Positions 15,805 to 24,472 of a stretch of DNA of 64,000 bases are shown one piece after another; within the stretch, counting starts at the first letter, position 1, and each line of letters starts with the position of its first letter. Location of the stretch: NCBI RefSeq assembly GCF_010692725.1, contig NZ_JAAFZB010000089.1:1-64000 (forward strand). The letters run 5' to 3'. Under the pieces are notes generated by a model. It had not been told where the DNA came from and ran no database searches. It was given only the letters and a program-made list of their open reading frames with translations. The stretch comes from Flavihumibacter soli. GTDB lineage: Bacteria > Bacteroidota > Bacteroidia > Sphingobacteriales > Sphingobacteriaceae. The position numbers and the translations under genes are program-made.

Positions 15805-16788
15805 ATGAAACACATCACGATCATTGTTGCAGAGGGCGATGTAAGCCTCAGCAATATCGAAGCTTCATACAAAATGTTCACTAAGGTCAATGAAGCCATG
15901 CAAAGGGCGGGTAAACCAGATCTATTTAAAGTTCAGACTTTAGGGCTTAGCAGGGAATCCGTATTAAAAAACGGGCTCTTTACGATAAAACCAGAGTTGA
16001 CTGTGGGGGACGATTTCAAGACAGATTTGATCATTATCCCGGCAGTTCATGGAGATATGAAGGATGTGGTGGAAAACAACAAAGGCTTTTTCCCCTGGAT
16101 AAGCAAACAGTATGCGGCAGGAGCGGAGGTTGTTTCGCTTTGTATAGGCGCATTTATTCTTGCAGGCACAGGCTTACTCAAAGGAAAAAGCTGTACAACA
16201 CACTGGCTTGCAGCTGAGGAATTCAGAAGGATGTATCCGGATGTAAACCTTGTTCCACATAAGATCATTACTGACGAGGGAGGACTTTATTCCAGCGGAG
16301 GGGCTTATTCCTCCCTGAATCTCATTTTATACCTGGTTGAGAAATATGCCGGCCGGCATATGGCATTGCTTTCTTCGAAGATATTTGAAATTGAAATCGA
16401 CAGAAACAGTCAGGCTCCCTTTGTCATCTTCCACGGTCAGAAGGAACATACAGACCACCCGATAAAGAAAGCACAGGAGTTTATTGAACAAAACTTCCAG
16501 GAAAAGATAACGGTTGACCAACTGGCCCTGATGTTCTCTATTGGCAGAAGGAATCTTGAAAGAAGGTTTAAGAAGGCCACTGCCAACACGGTGATTGAAT
16601 ATATTCAGCGGGTGAAAATGGAAGTTGCGAAAATGAGTCTCGAATCAACCCGTGAGAATGTAAATGAGGTTATGTTTAAAGTAGGCTACACGGATACAAA
16701 AGCCTTCAGGACAGTGTTTAAGAGGATAACGGGACTCTCGCCGGTTCAGTACAGGAATAAATACAGCCAGCAGCTTGTAGCCAGCTAA
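15805..16788 (+). CDS. GlxA-family transcriptional regulator (DJ-1/PfpI + AraC)
   Basis: 327 residues from ATG 15805. The N-terminal half (about 1-185) is a DJ-1/PfpI-like domain with the nucleophile-elbow-like VVSLCIGAFILAGTGLL and TTHWLAAEEF; in GlxA regulators it senses ligands and is usually not an enzyme. The C-terminal part (about 225-327) is an AraC double helix-turn-helix: FQEKITVDQLALMFSIGRRNLERRFKK and VMFKVGYTDTKAFRTVFKRITGLSPVQYR. Targets are unknown; the divergent small HMA-like gene is one candidate. Confidence 0.92.
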   Translation: MKHITIIVAEGDVSLSNIEASYKMFTKVNEAMQRAGKPDLFKVQTLGLSRESVLKNGLFTIKPELTVGDDFKTDLIIIPAVHGDMKDVVENNKGFFPWISKQYAAGAEVVSLCIGAFILAGTGLLKGKSCTTHWLAAEEFRRMYPDVNLVPHKIITDEGGLYSSGGAYSSLNLILYLVEKYAGRHMALLSSKIFEIEIDRNSQAPFVIFHGQKEHTDHPIKKAQEFIEQNFQEKITVDQLALMFSIGRRNLERRFKKATANTVIEYIQRVKMEVAKMSLESTRENVNEVMFKVGYTDTKAFRTVFKRITGLSPVQYRNKYSQQLVAS

Positions 16789-16807
16789 CACGAATCCGCT
16801 TTAAATA

Positions 16808-16834
16808 AAAAAGCCACCTGTTGGGTGGCTTTTT
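16808..16834. terminator. Bidirectional terminator
   Basis: AAAAAGCCACC and GGTGGCTTTTT form an 11-bp stem around a 5-base loop between convergent genes (regulator and yidC). It carries T runs on both strands. Confidence 0.85.
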
Positions 16835-16844
16835 GTTTAAACGG

Positions 16845-18704
16845 CTATTTTTTCTTGCCCGGTGTTTTTGCCGGTGTAATATCTTTGGTTTTTGCAGCCT
16901 GTTGCTGATTTCTCATATAATCCTCCATCCGTTTCTGGAAACCACTTTGTTTCTTTTCAGATGCAGGCTTCTTTTTATTCTCCTGGATCTTCGCATGGAT
17001 CTTCTCGTCATTCACAAATTGACGGATAAGATACTGCTGTGCAAAGGTCAGCATGTTTGCGAGGAAGTAATAGTAGTTCAATCCGGAAGGATAACTGTTC
17101 AGGACCCCGAAGAATATAATAGGAGTGATGTAACCTATATATTTCATTTGACCGGTTGCCCCCGATACCTGGTTGTTGAAATAGGTATAAATCAGGGTTG
17201 ATATAGTCATCAGGATACACATCAAACTGATATGATTACCCAGAAACGGCAGGGTGATCGGAAGTTTGAAAAATGCATCATAGGTAGAAAGGTCACTCAT
17301 CCACAGAAAACTTTCCTGGCGCAGCTCAAAGAGGTTCGGAAAGAAGAAGAAGAAGGCCATAATAATAGGCAACTGCAGCAGCATTGGTAAACAGCCGCCA
17401 AGAGGATTAACCCCTGCCTTTTTATATAGCTTAAGATACTCCTGCTGTAATAGGGTAGGATTATCATCACCGACTTTCGCCTTAATTTCATCCATCTCAG
17501 GCTTTAAGATTCTCATCTTCGCCATAGAGAGATATGACTTGTAGGTAAGCGGTAATAAAACAGTCTTCAGTAGGATGGTTAATACCAGGATGATGAGCCC
17601 GTAGCCCCAGTTAAAGCCTTCCAGGAAGTTAAATACCGGTAATACAACCCACCTGTTAATATATTTTAGTGGCCAGTATCCCAGGTCGACCTGTTTAGAG
17701 ATGTCGTAGCCAGCTTCTTCTAAGGTGCTGATCTTGTTCGGTCCGAAGTAAAATTCCATCGGGTAGCTAACATCCTGACCTGTGAAAGGCAGTTTCATAT
17801 TAGCTTTAAAGTCTTTGACTACGTTCGGCTGGGTAGATGTACCAACAGCAAGCGAACCGCCACTGAATCCATTTTTAGCAATCAGTACATTTGAGAAGAA
17901 ATGCTGCTTGAAAGAGATCCATTGGATCTTTCCTTCAGAAACTTCCTTGGTTTCACTTTCTGTCAGACTCAAGTGATCTACGGCATCATCAACAGGCTTA
18001 AAATAAGCGGTTGAATAACGGGTCTCATTGACGATATCGATTTCCTTCTTTTTCAGGGTAGCTTCCCAGTTTAGCACAAGGTGCTGGTGCTGGGTGCTGA
18101 TCACATCCTGCATGCCCTTTGTAGCGATGGTAAAGCCAACTTTATAGTTGTCACCCTTTAGCGAATAGATATAGTCTATGTATTTACCTTCGCCATAATT
18201 CAAACGCATGGTAAGTGAGCTTGAATCCTGCTTCGTCACATTGAGGCCAGAAGCGGTGGGAGTGAAGTAAAGGTTATTCGTATTGATGTTTTTGCCAGCC
18301 GCCCCGAATAAAAGACCAAATTTATTGGAGTCTCCCTCAAACAGGATCAGTTGCTTTTTATCAAAGGTTTTGAATTTCTTTAACTCAACAGATGAAATTC
18401 TACCACCCTTGGGACTGATGTTTATTTTCATCAGGTCATTTTCCAGAATGACAGGCTGGCTGCTGCCGGTACTTGAGGCTCCAAAAGGACCGCTTAGTAT
18501 AGCAGAATCAATAACGGGGATAACCGCTGCCCTGGCAGTGTCGGCGGTTTTAGATTTTAGAGGCGTTTTTTTGTTTACTGCTGCGATGGAGTCCTGAACT
18601 TGTTGCTCTCTTTTCATTTCCTGCTCGGAAGGCCTGAGAAGATAAGTTGAACCCACTAAAATGATCAGGATCAAGAAGAGTCCTGTAAAAGTATTTCTAT
18701 CCAT
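16845..18704 (-). CDS. yidC: Membrane protein insertase YidC
   Basis: 619 residues, the usual length in Bacteroidota. An N-terminal helix (about 5-24) anchors the large periplasmic beta domain (about 60-340). The conserved insertase core follows: FNWGYGLIILVLTILLKTVLLPLTYKS, then LYKKAGVNPLGGCLPMLLQLPIIMAFF, and further helices. The basic tail (KKKPASEKKQSGFQKR to the end, Lys-rich) can bind ribosomes. YidC inserts and folds inner-membrane proteins alone or with SecYEG. It lies 29 bp downstream of pyrG on the same strand, so co-transcription is likely; this pairing is common in the phylum. Confidence 0.97.
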   Translation of the reverse strand: MDRNTFTGLFLILIILVGSTYLLRPSEQEMKREQQVQDSIAAVNKKTPLKSKTADTARAAVIPVIDSAILSGPFGASSTGSSQPVILENDLMKINISPKGGRISSVELKKFKTFDKKQLILFEGDSNKFGLLFGAAGKNINTNNLYFTPTASGLNVTKQDSSSLTMRLNYGEGKYIDYIYSLKGDNYKVGFTIATKGMQDVISTQHQHLVLNWEATLKKKEIDIVNETRYSTAYFKPVDDAVDHLSLTESETKEVSEGKIQWISFKQHFFSNVLIAKNGFSGGSLAVGTSTQPNVVKDFKANMKLPFTGQDVSYPMEFYFGPNKISTLEEAGYDISKQVDLGYWPLKYINRWVVLPVFNFLEGFNWGYGLIILVLTILLKTVLLPLTYKSYLSMAKMRILKPEMDEIKAKVGDDNPTLLQQEYLKLYKKAGVNPLGGCLPMLLQLPIIMAFFFFFPNLFELRQESFLWMSDLSTYDAFFKLPITLPFLGNHISLMCILMTISTLIYTYFNNQVSGATGQMKYIGYITPIIFFGVLNSYPSGLNYYYFLANMLTFAQQYLIRQFVNDEKIHAKIQENKKKPASEKKQSGFQKRMEDYMRNQQQAAKTKDITPAKTPGKKK

Positions 18705-18733
18705 TTTTATTTATTCCTATTGCTAAAATGCAA

Positions 18734-20344
18734 CTACTTCTTTTTTGAGTGGCTTAAAGAAGCGGCGACAAAGTTAACAAAAAGTGGGTGCGGATTATCA
18801 ACAGTTGATTTTAATTCAGGATGAAACTGAGCACCCAGAAAAAACGGGTGATTTTTTAACTCTATAATCTCCACAAGATTATTCTCAGGGTTTATCCCGG
18901 AGGCTGTCATTCCCGCCTTTTCATATTGATCAAGGAATTGGTTATTGAACTCATACCGGTGACGGTGACGTTCGTTGATCCTGTTTTTACCGTATATGGC
19001 AGCGGCTTTGCTACCTTTCTTTAGGTCGCAGGCATAAGATCCAAGACGCATAGTGCCGCCCTTGTTCTTGATTTTTTTCTGCTCTTCCATCATTGATATC
19101 ACCGGAAACTTCGCATCTTCATTCATTTCGGTACTCTGCGCGTCAGGCAGTCCAAGTACATTACGGCCATACTCTACAACTGCACACTGCATACCCAGGC
19201 AGATTCCGAAAAATGGAATATCATTTTCGCGAACGTACCTGATCGCGTCGATCTTTCCGTCTATACCACGACTTCCGAAGCCAGGGGCTACCAGCACACC
19301 ATCTAAACCTCTTAGCTTTTCAACGGCATTCTCAGGCGTAAGACTCTCCGAATGGATGTATTTAACATTAACCTTGCATTCATTCTTTGCGCCCGCATGT
19401 ATGAAGGCCTCACTGATCGATTTATATGCGTCTGGTAATTCAACGTATTTTCCCACCACGCCGATGTGAACCTCATTGGTAGGATTTTTCAGCCTTCCCA
19501 GGAAATCTTTCCAGCTTTCCAGATCAGGTTCGCTCTTATGCGGAAGTTTAAGTTTCGTCAGGACTGTTCTGTCAAGCTGCTCTTTCAGCATCAGCAAAGG
19601 CACATCATATATAGTGGATGCGTCGATAGACTCAACAACTGCGTTTATGTTAACGTTACAAAACTGTGCGATCTTCCTCCTGATGTCCTGTGAAATATGG
19701 TGTTCGGTACGGCAAACAAGTATGTCGGGTTGAATACCGTATTCCAGAAGCATTTTTACAGAGTGCTGGGTAGGCTTTGTCTTTAATTCACCTGCAGCTG
19801 CAAGATAAGGCACCAGCGTTAGATGAATAACTAATGAATTGGCTGAACCTAACTCCCAGCGGAGCTGCCTTACGGATTCAATATATGGCAATGATTCAAT
19901 ATCGCCGACAGTGCCGCCGAGTTCAGTGATCACTATGTCAAACTCGCCGCTCTCACCGAGAATCAGCATATTTCTTTTGATCTCGTCAGTAATATGGGGA
20001 ACAACCTGAACAGTTTTACCCAAATACGCACCTTCCCGCTCCTTATTGATCACATTCTGATAAATGCGGCCGGTTGTAATATTATTAGCTTGTGACGTTG
20101 GAACATTTAAGAAACGCTCATAGTGACCTAGGTCAAGGTCAGTTTCAGCACCGTCCTCAGTTACATAGCATTCCCCATGCTCATACGGATTCAGCGTTCC
20201 GGGATCGATATTGATATAAGGGTCGAACTTTTGAATTGTAACCCGGTAACCGCGGGCCTGAAGGAGTTTAGCTAAGGAGGCAGAAATAATACCTTTTCCC
20301 AACGACGAAGTAACGCCGCCCGTAACAAAAATGTATTTGGTCAT
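18734..20344 (-). CDS. pyrG: CTP synthase
   Basis: 536 residues. The amidoligase domain (about 1-265) starts [18 protein letters not shown] with the ATP loop and contains [20 protein letters not shown]. The glutaminase domain (about 290-530) has the Cys nucleophile in [11 protein letters not shown] and the catalytic His and Glu in QFHPELKS. It aminates UTP to CTP with glutamine and ATP. A TAnnTTTG promoter element lies 88 bp upstream. It is followed by yidC. Confidence 0.98.
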   Translation of the reverse strand: MTKYIFVTGGVTSSLGKGIISASLAKLLQARGYRVTIQKFDPYINIDPGTLNPYEHGECYVTEDGAETDLDLGHYERFLNVPTSQANNITTGRIYQNVINKEREGAYLGKTVQVVPHITDEIKRNMLILGESGEFDIVITELGGTVGDIESLPYIESVRQLRWELGSANSLVIHLTLVPYLAAAGELKTKPTQHSVKMLLEYGIQPDILVCRTEHHISQDIRRKIAQFCNVNINAVVESIDASTIYDVPLLMLKEQLDRTVLTKLKLPHKSEPDLESWKDFLGRLKNPTNEVHIGVVGKYVELPDAYKSISEAFIHAGAKNECKVNVKYIHSESLTPENAVEKLRGLDGVLVAPGFGSRGIDGKIDAIRYVRENDIPFFGICLGMQCAVVEYGRNVLGLPDAQSTEMNEDAKFPVISMMEEQKKIKNKGGTMRLGSYACDLKKGSKAAAIYGKNRINERHRHRYEFNNQFLDQYEKAGMTASGINPENNLVEIIELKNHPFFLGAQFHPELKSTVDNPHPLFVNFVAASLSHSKKK

Positions 20345-20431
20345 GATATAATAAGGATTTGCTGAGAAGCTCTATTGAAAACTGGTTTTGAAGCCCAATC
20401 AGCAATAAAAAACATCGTTTTGTACGGGATT

Positions 20432-20439
20432 CAAAAGTA
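20432..20439 (-). promoter_or_regulatory. -7 element of the pyrG promoter
   Basis: On the minus strand TACTTTTG, a perfect TAnnTTTG match, lies 88 bp ahead of the pyrG ATG. A convincing -33 TTTG is not visible (TTTC lies at about the right spacing). Confidence 0.5.
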
Positions 20440-20519
20440 AGGTTTTTTTCTGAAATAGACCTTCTTGTTGAGAAAATTTCGAATGTGGGAAAGTTCCGTA
20501 GGGGAGGCTTTAAAAATTT

Positions 20520-20543
20520 AAAGAGCCCTGGAGGGGGCTCTTT
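20520..20543 (-). terminator. Terminator hairpin upstream of pyrG
   Basis: AAAGAGCCC and GGGCTCTTT form a 9-bp stem around a 6-base loop. The minus-strand transcript continues into TAAATTTTTAAA, so it would end a minus-strand transcript coming from the right, such as that of the small frame at 20625-20756. Confidence 0.6.
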
Positions 20544-20624
20544 AAACATTACACAATTAATAACATCCGCTTTTTAGCCTGAGGGCAGGCTTGAAGAGAA
20601 TGGTATCTTCAGTACTTTCCCCGA

Positions 20625-20756
20625 TCAGCTGAGTAATTGCATAATCAGTGTTACCAGGAAAATAATTGCAATGAACGTATCGGCATACTTAAAAACATTT
20701 TTTCTTGCAGGTAATTTGTAATGCTTGATGGCGGAATAATTCAGGATCTTATTCAT
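20625..20756 (-). CDS. Candidate 43-aa single-helix membrane protein
   Basis: A short frame from ATG 20756 to TGA 20625 encodes a basic, polar first half (MNKILNYSAIKHYKLPARKN) and one strong transmembrane helix near residues 27-43 (ADTFIAIIFLVTLIMQLLS) that runs to the C-terminus. Such tail-anchored microproteins are plausible and easily missed. Support comes from the matching terminator 80 bp downstream at 20520-20543. I know no family for it, and coding potential cannot be tested by eye. Confidence 0.45.
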   Translation of the reverse strand: MNKILNYSAIKHYKLPARKNVFKYADTFIAIIFLVTLIMQLLS

Positions 20757-20874
20757 AGCATGCAGGTTAAGGTTGATTAATGATCCTTATGCAAAGCAGA
20801 TGCCAACGATATTTCATTTTAAAAATTTCGTTTTAAAAGTTTTAAACATCGATAGCTAGTCCGACAAGCGAGTA

Positions 20875-21156
20875 CTAAGTCCGCTTAACGAATTTGTGGA
20901 AAGTACTTACTTCGCCATCAGCTTTTTTCTCCTGATAGATCAGATCCAAATTATTTTCTTCAAAATTTTCAAAAAATTCATCCCATTCGATCTGTTCAAA
21001 ATCTTCGTTATTCTGGCTTTTTTGAGGGAAGTGAATTCTTAATACGCCTTCATCGTCGTCGTTTCCGGTTCCTTTGATTTTTGCAGGAACTGCATCTCTC
21101 TTAGTTGCCCAGTCCTTTATCTTCTGGTGATCATGGGTCTGTGTTGTCGTGCTCAT
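20875..21156 (-). CDS. Conserved acidic hypothetical protein (93 aa)
   Basis: 93 residues, soluble and acidic. The pattern IKDWATKRDAVPAKIKGTG, then EGVLRIHFP, then IEWDEFFENFEENNLDLIYQEKKADGE and a final FHKFVKR corresponds to a small conserved protein I recall from many Bacteroidota and Proteobacteria, always annotated as hypothetical. The strand-turn-helix arrangement suggests one compact domain. It is divergent from the DEAD-box helicase gene. No function can be given. Confidence 0.75.
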   Translation of the reverse strand: MSTTTQTHDHQKIKDWATKRDAVPAKIKGTGNDDDEGVLRIHFPQKSQNNEDFEQIEWDEFFENFEENNLDLIYQEKKADGEVSTFHKFVKRT

Positions 21157-21301
21157 GGCTGCTTCTTTTTTGGATAAAAACGCTGCTTTTTGATATTTTG
21201 TTTACAGAATAATCCCTCATAACGGAACCTTTTCGGAGCCAAAACGTACTGAAAAAGAAGCATCTGCATGAGCGTCTGACCAAATTGCCGAACAATTTAC
21301 C

Positions 21302-21309
21302 TACTTTTG
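21302..21309 (+). promoter_or_regulatory. -7 element of the helicase promoter
   Basis: TACTTTTG is a perfect TAnnTTTG match 31 bp before the helicase start. TTG at 21285-21287 lies upstream at shorter spacing (14 bases) than usual, so the -33 box is uncertain. Confidence 0.5.
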
Positions 21310-21340
21310 CAGCTAACACTATAAACTAGTAAAATACATT

Positions 21341-22552
21341 TTGACATTTAACGATTTTAACTTCGACGCTCAGCTTTTCGAAGGTTTGCAAAGCATGGGC
21401 TATGTAAAACCAACCCCAATACAAGAGCAAGCCATCCCATTAATTCTAGATCGCAAAGACCTGATTGCATGTGCCCAGACCGGTACAGGCAAGACAGCCT
21501 CTTATTTATTGCCTGTCCTGCAACATATCAGTACGACGGATAAAAAACATACAAAAGCACTAATACTGGCGCCAACCCGGGAACTTGCACAACAGATAGA
21601 TCAGCAGGTTGAGGGTCTCGCTTACTTTGCAGGCATAAGCTCTATTGCAGTTTATGGAGGCGGTGACGGCATGATCTACGAGCAGCAACGCCGGGCGATG
21701 GTTGACGGAGTGGATATTATTATCGCTACTCCGGGTCGCCTGATCGCTCATTTAGCATCCGGAGTTATCAAATTGGAACACGTTGAATACCTTGTTCTGG
21801 ATGAGGCAGACCGCATGCTCGACATGGGGTTTTATGAGGATTTAATTCGCATAATCGGTTTCCTGCCTGCCAAAAGGCAAACGATGCTGTTTTCAGCGAC
21901 AATGCCGGGTAAGATCCGGAAACTTGCCAATACCATTCTTAAAGATCCGGAGCAGATCAACATCGCTTTATCACAGCCGGCGGTAGGGATCCTTCAGCAG
22001 GTTTATATGGTTCATGACCACCAGAAGATCAAACTCATTACGAGCCTTTTAAAGGATGATAGCCACAATAGTGTCTTAATATTTGCATCCCGTAAGGAGA
22101 CGGTTAAAGAACTGAACAGGACGTTGAGGAAAGCCGGCGTCAAGGCCGAGGCATTTCACTCCGACCTGGAGCAGGAGCAGCGGGAGACTATTCTCCGGAG
22201 CTTTAAAGCCAGGCAACTGCCTGTTATCATCGGGACCGATGTTTTGAGCAGGGGGATCGATGTAGAGGGAATTAGTCTGGTAATTAACTTCGATGTTCCA
22301 CCAGATCCTGAAGATTATATTCACAGGATTGGCCGTACTGCCAGAGCGGAGACCACCGGTACTGCTATCACTTTTGTGAATGAGAGAGATCAGCGCCGCT
22401 TTTCTACTATCGAAAGCCTGATAGGCCGGGAAATTGACAGGGTTACGCTGCCGGAAGAACTTGGTGAAGCCCCCTTGTATCAACCTGAAGTTAAAAGGAA
22501 GAGCCCGTTTAAAAAGAAAAAGCCCTTCGTTAGAAGACAGAAGAGCGCTTGA
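21341..22552 (+). CDS. DEAD-box ATP-dependent RNA helicase
   Basis: 403 residues read from a TTG start at 21341; no ATG exists before conserved sequence begins. Two RecA-like domains carry the Q motif (PTPIQEQAIP, 25-34), Walker A AQTGTGKT (45-52), PTRELAQQ (79-86), the DEAD box at 154-157, SAT, and the C-terminal HRIGRTAR. The basic tail (KRKSPFKKKKPFVRRQKSA) fits RNA binding. RhlE/CsdA-like helicases remodel ribosome precursors and structured mRNA, often under cold stress. Which subfamily applies is not certain. Confidence 0.95.
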   Translation: MTFNDFNFDAQLFEGLQSMGYVKPTPIQEQAIPLILDRKDLIACAQTGTGKTASYLLPVLQHISTTDKKHTKALILAPTRELAQQIDQQVEGLAYFAGISSIAVYGGGDGMIYEQQRRAMVDGVDIIIATPGRLIAHLASGVIKLEHVEYLVLDEADRMLDMGFYEDLIRIIGFLPAKRQTMLFSATMPGKIRKLANTILKDPEQINIALSQPAVGILQQVYMVHDHQKIKLITSLLKDDSHNSVLIFASRKETVKELNRTLRKAGVKAEAFHSDLEQEQRETILRSFKARQLPVIIGTDVLSRGIDVEGISLVINFDVPPDPEDYIHRIGRTARAETTGTAITFVNERDQRRFSTIESLIGREIDRVTLPEELGEAPLYQPEVKRKSPFKKKKPFVRRQKSA

Positions 22553-22911
22553 GATATCAGGCTGTTCTCACCTTCAAACTGATCATTAATATAGCAGATC
22601 TGCGTTTTGCCAAGACGCAGACTTGCTTCAGTCAATAAGATTCGCAAATTGAATTATATTGATAGTCAGCATACTTCTGCTTTTATCTTATTTTTTACTT
22701 CATGTGGTAATAATGGTTGCCAGAGCTGTACTACTGAACCAATAGCTACGTCCTCGTTTTATCCAATAGCGGAGTTTATCCTGGACAAGACCCATTTGGT
22801 TTTATATCCAGGCTCGATAATTAAACCCCAGCCGCATTTACACCAAGTCGCAATTGTAAAATTGTAAACAATCTTTCCTATTATAGCATTTCTTGAATAA
22901 TAAGCCTGATC
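22553..22911. other. 359-bp intergenic region with a doubtful lipoprotein-like frame
   Basis: A 7-bp hairpin (TCTGCGT/ACGCAGA, 22599-22621) lies 47 bp after the helicase stop, without a T run; it may be a weak terminator. A plus-strand frame from TTG 22607 to 22867 contains FILFFTSCGNNGCQSCTTEP, which resembles a lipoprotein signal with its Cys, but it lacks an ATG and a normal signal start. It may be a remnant of a broken gene or chance. No other feature is visible. Confidence 0.4.
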
Positions 22912-23781
22912 ATGACTAAACTGGAAAATGACTATCTAAGCGTGTTAATCCGGCCTCAGGGAGCTGAACTAACGTCTTTATACAACAAGGAAACTGATGT
23001 TGAACATCTTTGGCAGGCTGATGAAAGCATTTGGGGATGGCATGCTCCAAACTTGTTTCCTGTTGTCGGCGGCTGTATCCACAACCAGATCCTGGTAGAT
23101 GGGGTAGAATATCCGATGGAGAGGCATGGCTTTGCCCGCCATTCAGTATTTAACCTGATAGAATCGAGTGAGACGTTTGCAAAATTCTCTCTGAACGAGG
23201 ATGAGAGATTCATCAAAATATACCCTTTCAAATTTTCCTTCCAGGTTCTGTATGAACTCATCGAACGCGATCTGAAGGTCACATATAAGGTGATCAATTA
23301 CGATGACCGTGAAATTTATTTTGCCGTGGGAGGCCATCCTGCTTTTAACGTTCCTTTTAAATCGGGAGAAAACGCGGAAGATTATTTCCTGGAATTTGAA
23401 ATCGACGAACCGCTCAGAACCCATAACTTGTCCGCTGCCGGCTTTTTTACCGGTGAGACCGCGGAGATTGCGAGGGTCAATAACTGCCTTCCCCTGACAC
23501 CCGGCCTGTTTGCGAAAGACGCTCTTGTCTTCAAAGACCTCGTTTCACGCAAGCTGAGCCTTAAGAGTAAAAATCATCCTCACGGCGTGTCCATATCATA
23601 CCCGCACTTCCCGTACCTTGGAATCTGGGCTAAGAACGGGGCGCCGTTTGTTTGCCTGGAGCCCTGGATAGGGTGCGCTGACAGGGAAGGAGACGCGGTT
23701 GACCTCAGTAAAAAGGAGGGTGTTCATTCCTTAGATAAAGGCCATGTGTTCGAAGCTGATTATGTTATCGGTGTTAGATAA
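22912..23781 (+). CDS. Aldose 1-epimerase-family protein (LacX-like)
   Basis: 289 residues of galactose-mutarotase-like beta-sandwich. Conserved points include GCIHNQILVDGVEYPMERHGFAR, with its His and Arg, and VGGHPAFNVPF, carrying the second active-site His. The C-terminal strands (PYLGIWAKNGAPFVCLEPWIG) hold the catalytic Glu position. Members close to this (the LacX branch) bind and epimerise aldoses or hexose phosphates; the exact sugar is not known. No signal peptide. Its stop overlaps the stop of the convergent methyltransferase gene by 8 bp. Confidence 0.9.
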   Translation: MTKLENDYLSVLIRPQGAELTSLYNKETDVEHLWQADESIWGWHAPNLFPVVGGCIHNQILVDGVEYPMERHGFARHSVFNLIESSETFAKFSLNEDERFIKIYPFKFSFQVLYELIERDLKVTYKVINYDDREIYFAVGGHPAFNVPFKSGENAEDYFLEFEIDEPLRTHNLSAAGFFTGETAEIARVNNCLPLTPGLFAKDALVFKDLVSRKLSLKSKNHPHGVSISYPHFPYLGIWAKNGAPFVCLEPWIGCADREGDAVDLSKKEGVHSLDKGHVFEADYVIGVR

Positions 23782-24469
23782 ACGGTGTTAACCTGACAAG
23801 GAACTGGTCCATTTCATCTTCCATCAAGAGCTCCATTCTCCAGCCTTCTTCGGCAGCTATGGTACTTATACTGTTGGCATCCACATATAGCCAGTCGAAC
23901 CATTCACTGAATTCTGATTTGTACTCATACCGGTAAGAGATCTCGCCGTAATAACTGTCTGCTGGCATCGGGAGATCTTCGTATAGATAGGCGATATCGG
24001 ATGAATCAAAGATCAGCTGACCACCCGGACTCAGAAGCTTTGAAGACCTTTTTAAAAAGTCCCGAAGGCCCTGTAAGCTCCCGGTGAGTCCTATGCCATT
24101 CATTAATAACAGCAAAGTGTCGAATTTCTCTCCTTCAAATTTCCGGACGTCTTCATTGATCACGCTTTTGACACCCCTTGACTGCATGATCTTGCAGGCA
24201 GTCGCAGATATCTCAAGTGCTGTTACTTCTTTACCCCGATTTTGCAATACGAGAGCATGACTTCCTACGCCAGCTCCGATATCCAGTATCCGCCCCCGGC
24301 AAAGGTCTAACGCTAATAATTCAAGTTCCGGCATCTCACTTTCGTCCCTGAAGAAAACGTCAACCGGCATTTCTTCCGGAGACCCGTAATTGTTATATAA
24401 CCAAAGCTTAGAGTCCTGAATTCCCTGGTAATGGTCCATCAGGACTTTGCCAAACAGATCATTTGCCAT
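23774..24469 (-). CDS. Class I SAM-dependent methyltransferase
   Basis: 231 residues. The SAM-binding motif I ILDIGAGVGSHAL lies at 61-73, the acidic residue ending strand 2 is in TALEIS, and LLLMNGIGLTGSLQGL provides motif IV. The N-terminal 50 residues are an extra helical segment with WLYNNYGSPEEMPVDVFFR. The substrate is unknown. The gene lies 3 bp after the GH92 gene on the same strand, so it is probably co-transcribed, although no functional link is evident. Confidence 0.88.
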   Translation of the reverse strand: MANDLFGKVLMDHYQGIQDSKLWLYNNYGSPEEMPVDVFFRDESEMPELELLALDLCRGRILDIGAGVGSHALVLQNRGKEVTALEISATACKIMQSRGVKSVINEDVRKFEGEKFDTLLLLMNGIGLTGSLQGLRDFLKRSSKLLSPGGQLIFDSSDIAYLYEDLPMPADSYYGEISYRYEYKSEFSEWFDWLYVDANSISTIAAEEGWRMELLMEDEMDQFLVRLTPFI

Positions 24470-24472
24470 TGA

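Larger units (their letters stand above)
20345..20874. other. 530-bp region upstream of pyrG: promoter, hairpin, one small frame
   Basis: It holds a minus-strand -7 element at 20432-20439 for pyrG, a terminator hairpin at 20520-20543, and a 43-codon minus-strand frame at 20625-20756, each listed separately. The frame at 20268-20549 overlaps the start of pyrG and looks spurious. The rest is AT-rich and featureless to me. Confidence 0.6.

Noticed and set aside
20268-20549. 93-codon minus-strand frame overlapping the pyrG start
   Set aside because: It covers the pyrG promoter element and a terminator hairpin and has no protein-like character.
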